A stretch of DNA of 42,652 bases, from the NCBI GenBank assembly GCA_964634615.1, contig CAZWLQ010000002.1, positions 1-42,652 on the forward strand, written 5' to 3'. The translations under genes and the position numbers were made by a program. This DNA is from EsbW-18 sp964634615 (lineage in GTDB: Bacteria > Patescibacteriota > Minisyncoccia > Phycocordibacterales > EsbW-18). Below, piece by piece: positions 20,584-27,404 of the stretch (the stretch's first letter is position 1; each line of letters starts with the position of its first letter). The notes beneath the pieces are model-generated. The model made no database searches. It was not told where the DNA came from and saw only the letters and a program-made list of their open reading frames with translations.

Positions 20584-20616
20584 CAAAAAAGAAAACGGGG
20601 GCATAACGCTCCCCCG
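20584..20616 (-). terminator. Terminator after uvrC
   Basis: On the minus strand CGGGGG, a 9-nt loop and CCCCCG are followed by TTTTCTTTTTT. The ddl -10 (20571-20576) begins only 7 nt beyond the last T, so the terminator leads straight into the next promoter. Confidence 0.85.
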
Positions 20617-20651
20617 CTTCCCGCTACTAGACATGTATCAAAAAGCAGGGG

Positions 20652-21884
20652 TTAGGAGAGATGCCGGTGTCGTTGTTTTTGACGATGAAAACCAATTGCA
20701 AAACGGTGCGCTTCACTGTTGGCCAAGAGGATTTCTCGGGCGTAGTCGGTGGTAAAGCGAGCATCCCCAATCAAACGCTCCGGTCGGTGACGGTCGTTCT
20801 TCACAACACCAACCACGGGTATTTTTAACTCCAATGCTTCGAGTGTTTTCTCTGCAATTCGAACCTGCGCCGTTGATCCGTCAACAACAATAAGTTTGGG
20901 GTACGGCCATTCAGGGTGTCCGAACCTTCGCTCGATGATTTCCGCAAGCGCAAGCGTATCATTCACCAAGCGTTTTCCGTTTCCTGTGCGAATCTTGAAC
21001 ATGCGGTAGTCACTTCGTACGGTCTCCCCTCCCCGCACAACAGTCATCACCCCAACGACATCTTCACCTGATGTGTGTGCAACATCGTATGCTTCAATTC
21101 TGGTGGACAGATGTGGGGCACTAGATTCGAGATTCGAAAGTATCGCAACGTCGTTGATGTGTTGCACTGCAAACAACTGGCGCTTGATTTCAGATGCCGC
21201 CTCAAATGATTTTTCTTTCGCATATGTACGCATCGTACGTTCGAGTGATTGCACAAGTGCCTTTTTCTTCCCTTCAAAAAAAAGTACGAGGTGCCGAATC
21301 GTTTTTTTATACTCTTGTGAATCCAACGAACCCGCACCCTTCGGCACAAGACCTATCTCCTCATAGAGTTTCGAGGCACGGCGCTTGCTGGTTGGAAGTG
21401 GCGCATCGGTCTTCCCACGATAGGGAAAAATCTTACGAATAATTTTCAGGGCATCTTTCAATTGTCCTCCATGCGGAAACGGGCCAAACGTATATGTAAT
21501 GTGCTCCTTTGTGGTGAGAAGGTCTCGCTCACGCATTGTGAAAAGACGCGGAAATGCCTCGTCGGTAATCACAACATAATTAAAGCTCGTATCGCTTTTC
21601 TCTTTCGCGTTATACGGTGGCTGATGCTTCTTGATGAGGTATGACTCTCGAATCAACGCCTCGAGAACTGAGTCGGTTTGCTCGTAGGCAACCGTTGTCG
21701 CTTCCGAAAGCATTTTGGGAATCTTCAGACCACGGGACTCAACCGCATTCGGCAAAAAGTAGCTCCGGACACGACTTTTGAGTGATGTGGCCTTACCCAC
21801 ATAGAGAATTACTCGTCCACGTTTAAACACGTACACGCCGGGTGCATCGGGGAGATTGATTGTGTCCAAATCTTGACGGTTCAT
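20652..21884 (-). CDS. uvrC: Excinuclease ABC subunit C, lacking C-terminal HhH region
   Basis: UvrC makes both incisions in nucleotide excision repair. The 410-residue protein has a GIY-YIG domain (PGVYVFKRGRVILYVGKA, residues 14-31), a UVR motif region (about residues 205-235), and the RNase H-like 5'-incision domain. The latter includes IEAYDVAHTSG, LIVVDGSTAQV and VVGVVKNDRH. It ends at HRFAIGFHRQKQRHRHLS, exactly where other UvrC proteins go on into tandem helix-hairpin-helix motifs (family length about 600). The tail's absence is therefore real truncation or lineage reduction. TACATT lies 7 nt before the ATG. The plus-strand promoter of cassette D overlaps this start. Confidence 0.93.
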   Translation of the reverse strand: MNRQDLDTINLPDAPGVYVFKRGRVILYVGKATSLKSRVRSYFLPNAVESRGLKIPKMLSEATTVAYEQTDSVLEALIRESYLIKKHQPPYNAKEKSDTSFNYVVITDEAFPRLFTMRERDLLTTKEHITYTFGPFPHGGQLKDALKIIRKIFPYRGKTDAPLPTSKRRASKLYEEIGLVPKGAGSLDSQEYKKTIRHLVLFFEGKKKALVQSLERTMRTYAKEKSFEAASEIKRQLFAVQHINDVAILSNLESSAPHLSTRIEAYDVAHTSGEDVVGVMTVVRGGETVRSDYRMFKIRTGNGKRLVNDTLALAEIIERRFGHPEWPYPKLIVVDGSTAQVRIAEKTLEALELKIPVVGVVKNDRHRPERLIGDARFTTDYAREILLANSEAHRFAIGFHRQKQRHRHLS

Positions 21885-21901
21885 AGGTGAGAATGTAGCA
21901 T
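21873..21901 (+). promoter_or_regulatory. Promoter of orphan cassette D, overlapping the uvrC start
   Basis: TTGACG (21873-21878), 17 bp, TAGCAT (21896-21901) on the plus strand. It lies over the first codons of the divergent uvrC gene and its -10. The leader to the ATG at 22010 would be about 100 nt and includes a small GTGG/CCAC hairpin. Confidence 0.55.
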
Positions 21902-22009
21902 CAGCACCAGACCAACGGAAGGGGCGCGCTCATGTGTGAAAGTCGCAAACGTTTTCAGCAGAGTCGCCGCAGAGGGTGGTTCCACGGAGTAACACAGAGA
22001 GGAGCAACG

Positions 22010-22216
22010 ATGACCGACACCGTCCCAAAGGAAAAGACGGATCCCCCGGCGGGTGGAGCGTATTCACTCCACGAGGAGACACCGAAGCCAGGAGTGGTTG
22101 TCGCGGAGCGTCTGCCTGCGCCCGTGGCACCATCGCACGACTGCACAAGGCAGCGAGATCCGATTCTTCCCTCGCGTGAAGGGTTCGACGCTCGCTTCCA
22201 CGACGTCGGCTGCTGA
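22010..22216 (+). CDS. Unrecognised 68-residue protein, probably disordered (orphan cassette D)
   Basis: Not recognised. It is rich in proline and charged residues (VPKEKTDPPAGGAY, ERLPAPVAPSHD), with two cysteines, and shows no hydrophobic core or membrane segment. ATG 22010 was chosen over the upstream start at 21932 because GAGAGGAG lies 6 nt before it. A GC-rich hairpin follows the stop by about 25 nt. It is one of the plus-strand orphan units and lies between uvrC and the uvrA-linked coiled-coil gene. Its coding reality rests on the Shine-Dalgarno, promoter and terminator, so it is less certain than the longer ones. Confidence 0.6.
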   Translation: MTDTVPKEKTDPPAGGAYSLHEETPKPGVVVAERLPAPVAPSHDCTRQRDPILPSREGFDARFHDVGC

Positions 22217-22239
22217 CCGCCTCTCCCGACCAGCTCTTT

Positions 22240-22272
22240 ATGGCGCGCGACCGATGTTCGGGAGCGCGCCAT
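22240..22272. terminator. Convergent terminator hairpin after cassette D and the coiled-coil gene
   Basis: ATGGCGCGC (22240-22248) and GCGCGCCAT (22264-22272) form a perfect 9-bp stem. On the plus strand it is followed by ttgcttg and an AT-rich stretch, with no clean T-run. It lies between two convergent stops (22216 and 22288). Confidence 0.65.
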
Positions 22273-22287
22273 TTGCTTGTATATATT

Positions 22288-23223
22288 TTATATTCTCGGA
22301 ATCTTTTTCAACTCACTCTCGATATCGCGCAATACAGCTTCCTGTCTTTGAATCTCACTTTGTAACCCTCTCTGTTTTCGCTGTGCGTCGGCAACCTGGG
22401 TTGTCATTCGTGCACTCTCGCTGACAGAGTCCGAAACAACCTGCTCGTGCGCCCGTCGCTCAACGTCCTCTTGTTTTGCTTCGTCCGCAAGTGCCTCAAG
22501 TTGTATTTCTATAGTCTGCTTCTCCTCTTCAAGCTCTTGTGTTTTTTCTTCCGCCTCCTTCTTTGCTGCAGAGGCCTTTTCGTGGGCTTCCGTCTTTCGT
22601 CTGTGCTCTTCTTTCATTGTCATGTGACTGGATTGGAGGGCGCGCACCTGCTCATCACTTTTCTTTTGTTCATCGACAAGTTTTTTTGCGAGAAGCTCCT
22701 TTTCCTTGAGTTGCTCCTTCAAAATTGTAATGTCGCGTGTTACCTGTTCATACTCGAGCGTAAGTCGTTCTTTTTCAGAACGTGCGTGGGCGAGTTTTGT
22801 TTCGCTGGCGCCAACCGCATCATGCGACGGAAGTGAGACGTCCGACACCTTGTTGGTCGAAAACTTTCTAATCTCTTGGCTAATGACGCCGAGCCGCGAT
22901 TTCAATTTTGTTTCTGTTGCCTTTCTTGTCGCCGCTGACCGACTATCACGCGCCATACCTGTGTGTTCGCGAGACTTTTTATCTGCGTTTTCTTTCCGTT
23001 CGTTCGCATCGTTCAAGGCTTGCTCTACACGAGCAAGTTCCTCACGTTTTCTTTTCAACTCGTCTTCCGCTCGACGTTTGTCCCCCTCGAGACGCTCTCG
23101 GTGCGTTCGATTTTTTAATTCGTCCGCAATTTGTGTCTTCTTGAGCGCAGCTTCACGATCCCTGTCGGCCTCTTTTCTAAGGTCAGACTGATGTAGTGAG
23201 TCTTGGGTTCGGTCAAGGGTCAT
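22288..23223 (-). CDS. Coiled-coil protein translationally coupled to uvrA
   Basis: The 311-residue protein is almost entirely E/K/R/Q/A-rich heptads (about residues 15-110 and 140-305), with a short break around residues 115-140 (STNKVSDVSLPSHDA). There is no membrane segment, Walker motif or hinge, so it is not a complete SMC or RecN protein. Its ATG overlaps the uvrA stop (ATGA), so it is almost certainly translated with uvrA. A role in repair or DNA scaffolding is suggested only by that coupling. I recognise no named family, and long coiled coils give misleading similarity. Confidence 0.8.
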   Translation of the reverse strand: MTLDRTQDSLHQSDLRKEADRDREAALKKTQIADELKNRTHRERLEGDKRRAEDELKRKREELARVEQALNDANERKENADKKSREHTGMARDSRSAATRKATETKLKSRLGVISQEIRKFSTNKVSDVSLPSHDAVGASETKLAHARSEKERLTLEYEQVTRDITILKEQLKEKELLAKKLVDEQKKSDEQVRALQSSHMTMKEEHRRKTEAHEKASAAKKEAEEKTQELEEEKQTIEIQLEALADEAKQEDVERRAHEQVVSDSVSESARMTTQVADAQRKQRGLQSEIQRQEAVLRDIESELKKIPRI

Positions 23224-25886
23224 ACGTGTTTGTTATGCGTACGTTTTTTTGCCTCGCGAAGCGCGCGACGGAGATAGACGCCGGTGTGCGTGTCAGTTTC
23301 TGCGACATCTTCTGGTGTTCCTTTGGCAACGAGATTTCCGCCCGCAATACCACCGTCAGGTCCTATATCAATAATATAGTCTGCGCTTTTGATAACGTCC
23401 ATGTTGTGCTCGATTACCATAACGGTGTTTCCCTTTGCAACCAATGTTTGCAAGATTTCAATCAGTTTTCGTACATCTTCGTAGTGAAGTCCAATGGTTG
23501 GCTCGTCAAGAAGATAGATTGTCTTGTGCACGTGCGGACGGTAGAGTTCGGACGAGATTTTGACGCGTTGCGACTCTCCGCCGGAAAGCGTGGTTGCAGA
23601 TTGACCGAGCTCAAGGTACCCCAAGCCAACATCAGAGAGCGTTCGTAGACGATCGTAGATTGCTGGAATCTCATTAAAGAATGCGAGTGACTCCTCAACC
23701 GTCATCGACAACACGTCATGAATATTTTTTCCTTTGTACTCAACCTCAAGCGTCTCCTTCATAAAGCGCTTCCCATGGCACACATCGCACCCAACATACA
23801 CGGTTGGCAGAAAGTGCATTTCAACCGCAATTTCTCCCTTTCCTTCACATGCCTCACAACGCCCGCCCTTCACATTGAAAGAGAACCGATTTGCTTTCCA
23901 GCCACGCGCTCGTGCTTCAGCGGTCGCAGCAAACATATCGCGTATGTGCGTGAACGCGCCGGTGTATGTTGCAGGATTAGAGCGCGAGGTGCGCCCGATT
24001 GGTGATTGGTCAATCAAAATTGCACGGGACGCATACTCGAGCCCAGTGATTGATGCGCAATTGTAAACATTCGCGGATCGATACTTACGTTCAAAGCGTG
24101 CCTGAAGGTTTTTATGAAGCACTTCATACATCAACGTTGATTTACCAGAACCGGACACACCTGTGATTACGGTGAACCGTCCGAGTGGAAAATCAACATT
24201 CATGTTTTTGATGTTGAATGCAGAAGCGCCTCGAATCTTAATTGTTCCCTTATCGGAGTCGCGACGTTTTTCAGGCACGGGAATTGATTCTTCCCCGCGC
24301 AAGTATGAAAGCGTGAGCGATTTTGATTCGTTTTTCTTTGCAGTCAAAAGGTCTTCGAGATACCCCGAGACAACAACTTCCCCGCCGTGTACACCAGCGC
24401 CGGGACCAATATCAACGATGTAGTCCGCGGAAAAAATAGTTTCCTCATCGTGCTCAACAACGATGATCGTGTTCCCAAGATCGCGAAGATTCAAAAGCGT
24501 TTTGATTAATCGATCATTATCACGCGAGTGCAGACCAATGGTCGGCTCATCGAGGACATAGAGCGCGCCGACGAGCCCCGAACCAAGTTGCGATGCGAGA
24601 CGGATACGTTGCGCTTCGCCACCGGAGAGTGTGTGGGCACGACGATCGAGCGTGAGGTAGCCGATGCCAACATTTTTCATGAAGAGTAGGCGATCTTTAA
24701 TCTCACGCACAATCACCTTCGAGATTTCTTTTTCTTTGTCGGTGAGGTCGAGGCCTTCAAAAAACGCATGTGCGGCATCAACCGAGAATGAAGCCACTTC
24801 GACCACATTCTTGCCGTGAATTCTCACATTGAGTGCTTCTTCACGAAGACGTGCACCGTGACAGAGGTGACATGCTTCATCACCAAAGAAATGACGTGTT
24901 CCCAGGCCGTTACACTCCGGACATGCGCCGTATGGGCTGTTGAAGGAAAAGAGACGCGGTTCGATTTCAGGATACGAGTAGCCGTCGTTTGGACAGGCAA
25001 ACTTCGATGACGTCACCGTGCCAATATCGTTCACACCCTCTTTGGTGAAAGTATCTTTTGACGTGATTACAATGCGCACCAAGCCGCTTGCTTCATTGAG
25101 TGCGCGCTCAAGTGCTTCGCGCAATCGTTCGCGTGCACCATCAGGGCTTTCAGCAAATTCAGCGAGTGTAATGCGATCGGTCAACACATCGATGTCGTGC
25201 TTCTTGTGTTTCTCGAGGACAATCTGCTCACGGAGCATCTTTCGCTTGCCATCAACAAGCACTTCACTGAATCCTTTGCTCAAGAGGTCGTAGAGTAGTT
25301 GGTAGTATTCTCCCTTTCGTCCACGCACCACCGGCGCATAGAGTTCGAGTGATGGTTGTTTCGTAAGCGCATCAGAAACCGCCTCTTTTAAACCCTTATC
25401 CGACGACTTCTTCAATCCTTTTCCTGCTGCTTTCACTTTTTCCATGATGAACCCTTGGATTTCTTGCGTGGTCAGACGCTTAATCGGTTCACCACACACC
25501 AAACAGTGCGGCACGCCGATGCGAGCATAGAGGATGCGAAGGTAGTCATAGATTTCGGTGATGGTCGCGACCGTTGAGCGCGGATTGTTTGAACGCGACT
25601 TTTGATCAATTGAAATTGCAGGAGAAAGGCCGATGATTTCATCCACATCGGGTTTTGGCATCTGACTGATGAACTGGCGAGCGTATGCGGAGAGTGATTC
25701 GACGTAGCGCCGCTGCCCTTCCGCAAAAATGGTATCGAATGCGAGCGATGATTTTCCTGAACCGGAGAGTCCCGTGAATACCACCATCTTGTTTCGTGGC
25801 ATCGAAACCGTGATGTCTTTGAGGTTGTGAGTTCGTGCGCCTTTTACAATTAACTCATCGTTGTTGTGGTCTTGTTTTTTTGTCAT
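23220..25886 (-). CDS. uvrA: Excinuclease ABC subunit A
   Basis: UvrA is the dimeric ABC-type damage sensor that loads UvrB. The 888-residue product has both ATPase modules. Walker A are GLSGSGKSSLAFDT (N) and GVSGSGKSTLMYEV (C). Signature motifs are TLSGGEAQRIRLASQL and TLSGGESQRVKISSEL. Zinc-finger CxxC pairs are at CLVCGEP, CPECNGLG, CHLCHG, CEACEGKG and CDVCHGKRF. Length is slightly below the usual 940. ATG 25886 (MTKKQDHNNDE) was chosen; a TTG four codons upstream is less likely. The stop overlaps the coiled-coil gene. Confidence 0.97.
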   Translation of the reverse strand: MTKKQDHNNDELIVKGARTHNLKDITVSMPRNKMVVFTGLSGSGKSSLAFDTIFAEGQRRYVESLSAYARQFISQMPKPDVDEIIGLSPAISIDQKSRSNNPRSTVATITEIYDYLRILYARIGVPHCLVCGEPIKRLTTQEIQGFIMEKVKAAGKGLKKSSDKGLKEAVSDALTKQPSLELYAPVVRGRKGEYYQLLYDLLSKGFSEVLVDGKRKMLREQIVLEKHKKHDIDVLTDRITLAEFAESPDGARERLREALERALNEASGLVRIVITSKDTFTKEGVNDIGTVTSSKFACPNDGYSYPEIEPRLFSFNSPYGACPECNGLGTRHFFGDEACHLCHGARLREEALNVRIHGKNVVEVASFSVDAAHAFFEGLDLTDKEKEISKVIVREIKDRLLFMKNVGIGYLTLDRRAHTLSGGEAQRIRLASQLGSGLVGALYVLDEPTIGLHSRDNDRLIKTLLNLRDLGNTIIVVEHDEETIFSADYIVDIGPGAGVHGGEVVVSGYLEDLLTAKKNESKSLTLSYLRGEESIPVPEKRRDSDKGTIKIRGASAFNIKNMNVDFPLGRFTVITGVSGSGKSTLMYEVLHKNLQARFERKYRSANVYNCASITGLEYASRAILIDQSPIGRTSRSNPATYTGAFTHIRDMFAATAEARARGWKANRFSFNVKGGRCEACEGKGEIAVEMHFLPTVYVGCDVCHGKRFMKETLEVEYKGKNIHDVLSMTVEESLAFFNEIPAIYDRLRTLSDVGLGYLELGQSATTLSGGESQRVKISSELYRPHVHKTIYLLDEPTIGLHYEDVRKLIEILQTLVAKGNTVMVIEHNMDVIKSADYIIDIGPDGGIAGGNLVAKGTPEDVAETDTHTGVYLRRALREAKKRTHNKHV

Positions 25887-25970
25887 AGGTATACGCAAAC
25901 GTCACCCCAAGTTCCTCTAGAGGGGGTGTAGCGATTTTTGAGTATAGCACGGGAGAGAGTTTTAGACGCA

Positions 25971-26000
25971 AAACGGGCCCAACCATCGCTGGTTGGGCCC
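25971..26000 (-). terminator. Terminator after orphan cassette E
   Basis: On the minus strand GGGCCCAACCA, loop gcga, TGGTTGGGCCC is followed by gTTTTgcg. A perfect 11-bp stem starts 15 nt past the stop of the 302-residue gene. Confidence 0.9.
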
Positions 26001-26015
26001 TCAAGGACTTCGGAA

Positions 26016-26924
26016 CTACTTCTTGGCCTTCTTCACGCGCCGGGGCTTGGTCTCGACTTCGATCTCACCCTCGAAGCGGAGGAAGAGCAGTCCTCTCTTG
26101 CTCCGTCGAACCACCGTGTAGCGAGCGAGGATGTTCTCCCCGCTCGGCTCCGGGCTCGTCGCTTCGAGGACACAGAACGTGCCGTCCTCCAGACGCCCCT
26201 CCCACTGCGGAAGGAACGTCTTGCGATCCTGTCCCATCTCGAGCGTCGCGTTGATGCTCGAGCCCAGCGGCAGGGTCGTCGCGTCGACGAGATGGTCCTG
26301 CCGAGGAGCCACGCTGTTGCCGAGGTCCTTGATCTCGTGGTCCACGTTGACCACGGGGTTGTGGCCCGCCCGCCGCGGCCTCTTGCTGACCGGGAAGGCC
26401 AGCACCGTGGTCTTGGTGGACGGCAGGAGCGACGCGGGAACCGCGATGCTGTGCTGATGGCAGAGGTAGGCGAGCTTCGCCGTGTTGCCGAGCGCGTAGG
26501 TGAAGGTCAGTAGGAGATTTCTCCCCTCCTGCGCACTCCTCTCACGCGCCGCGGTGGTGACGGACAGCACGGCCTCCACGAACTCCGTCGGAAAGCTGTT
26601 CTGGAAGGCCTCGACGAAGCGTCGCTCGAGATCGGCGTGAACGCTGATCTCCATGCGACGCTGGGCGTCGTCGAGTGCTCGCTTCACCAGCACGTAGTTG
26701 ATTCCCGGCTTGTCCGGCAACTTGCTCAGCATGCTCGCGGCGGAGTCGATCAGTCGATCGATCTCGCGGAAGTCCACGTTTGCGTTCTTCTTGCTGAAGA
26801 ACTCGCGGGACTCCAACACCTTCCCGAGACGCCGCTCCACCCACTGGCGGGTGGACGGCTGCTGCGGCCGGGTGATGGCGACGATCTGCTCCAACGACGG
26901 CTCCTGCTGACGGATGCTTTCCAT
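26016..26924 (-). CDS. Unrecognised 302-residue protein with GC-rich codons (orphan cassette E)
   Basis: Not recognised. The N-terminal two thirds read as helices (REIDRLIDSAASMLSKL, NYVLVKRALDDAQRRMEI, LERRFVEAFQNSF, LLLTFTYALGNTAKLAYLC). The last 100 residues look beta-rich (INATLEMGQDRKTFL, WEGRLEDGTFCVLEA, ILARYTVVRRSKRGLLFLRFEGEIEVE) and end in a basic tail. No signal peptide is seen. The ATG at 26924 has GGAGG 6 nt upstream; the longer frame to 26957 lacks one. Third positions are mostly G or C, clearly unlike uvrA and uvrB on either side, so recent transfer is likely. It has a near-perfect promoter, a structured leader of about 125 nt, and a perfect terminator. It is the largest of the orphan units. 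Confidence 0.85.
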   Translation of the reverse strand: MESIRQQEPSLEQIVAITRPQQPSTRQWVERRLGKVLESREFFSKKNANVDFREIDRLIDSAASMLSKLPDKPGINYVLVKRALDDAQRRMEISVHADLERRFVEAFQNSFPTEFVEAVLSVTTAARERSAQEGRNLLLTFTYALGNTAKLAYLCHQHSIAVPASLLPSTKTTVLAFPVSKRPRRAGHNPVVNVDHEIKDLGNSVAPRQDHLVDATTLPLGSSINATLEMGQDRKTFLPQWEGRLEDGTFCVLEATSPEPSGENILARYTVVRRSKRGLLFLRFEGEIEVETKPRRVKKAKK

Positions 26925-26964
26925 GACAATCCTCCTGTGTCCTTCGTTGACCTGCATTGAAGTT

Positions 26965-27024
26965 GTACGTCTTGGGTTAGAGACCTCAAAACCCTTATTT
27001 CAAGGGCTATAATCCAAGACGTAC
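26965..27024 (-). promoter_or_regulatory. Structured leader of orphan cassette E
   Basis: GTACGTCTTGG (27024-27014 on the minus strand) pairs perfectly with CCAAGACGTAC (26975-26965). Inside are CCCTT/AAGGG with a 5-nt loop, and an alternative GGGTT/AACCC pairing that shares the GGG. The element lies in the 5' leader between the -10 at 27059-27064 and the Shine-Dalgarno near 26933. It may be a cis-regulatory RNA, or the 11-bp arms may be a spaced DNA operator. Confidence 0.65.
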
Positions 27025-27058
27025 GTTCCTATTTCCTTGTGATGATCTTCTGGATAGC

Positions 27059-27086
27059 ATTATACTCCTATAAATAGAATTGTCAA
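27059..27086 (-). promoter_or_regulatory. Consensus promoter of orphan cassette E
   Basis: TTGACA (27081-27086), 16 bp, TATAAT (27059-27064) on the minus strand. Both hexamers are perfect consensus, the best promoter in the window. Transcription would start near 27052, about 128 nt before the ATG. Confidence 0.9.
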
Positions 27087-27149
27087 GTATCTTCTCATAG
27101 TTCAAAGACCTACTATGCTGACAGGAAAATAACGTACAAAGAGGTGGTG

Positions 27150-27341
27150 ATGGAAGACATTGGATCTCAAGACGTCCCCGAAGAAAAGAGTTGTGATTTG
27201 GAGGAACGAGTCGTCGAGGAGATAACGACTCGTGTATCATTTCGCCATCGGTCTCCTCGCAATATGCGCACGATACGGCGGGAGTCGTGGCGGAAGACGG
27301 AGTCAAAGAAAGTCGTACAACGCCTGTTGTGGAATGAATGA
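27150..27341 (+). CDS. Unrecognised 63-residue charged protein (orphan cassette F)
   Basis: Not recognised. The N-terminal half is acidic (EDIGSQDVPEEKSCDLEERVVEE) and the C-terminal half strongly basic (RHRSPRNMRTIRRESWRKTESKK). It has no membrane segment. ATG 27150 follows GAGG at 5 nt; a GTG at 27144 is an alternative. The stop codon lies inside a perfect 12-bp hairpin, followed by a second terminator with a T-run. It is divergent from cassette E across about 225 bp that holds E's leader and promoter; I see no clear promoter for F itself. Confidence is moderate because of size. Confidence 0.6.
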   Translation: MEDIGSQDVPEEKSCDLEERVVEEITTRVSFRHRSPRNMRTIRRESWRKTESKKVVQRLLWNE

Positions 27342-27365
27342 AGTCTCACAAGAGAGACTTCATTC
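27336..27365 (+). terminator. Perfect hairpin over the stop of orphan cassette F
   Basis: GAATGAAGTCTC, loop acaaga, GAGACTTCATTC: 12 perfect pairs that include the TGA stop at 27339-27341. No T-run follows, so it may protect the 3' end or act together with the next hairpin. Confidence 0.65.
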
Positions 27366-27370
27366 AAGAC

Positions 27371-27404
27371 GGGCCCGGCAAAAAGCGGGCTCGTTTATTT
27401 TTTC
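27371..27404. terminator. Convergent terminator between cassette F and uvrB
   Basis: GGGCCCG, loop gcaaaaag, CGGGCTC (7 pairs including one G-T) is followed on the plus strand by gtttaTTTTTTc. On the minus strand the same stem begins 2 nt after the uvrB stop. Confidence 0.8.

Noticed and set aside
23734..24066. Plus-strand frame over uvrA (and other 60-150 codon frames inside uvrA, proS and mrdA)
   Set aside because: They are shadows of conserved genes, without motifs, ribosome sites or promoters.
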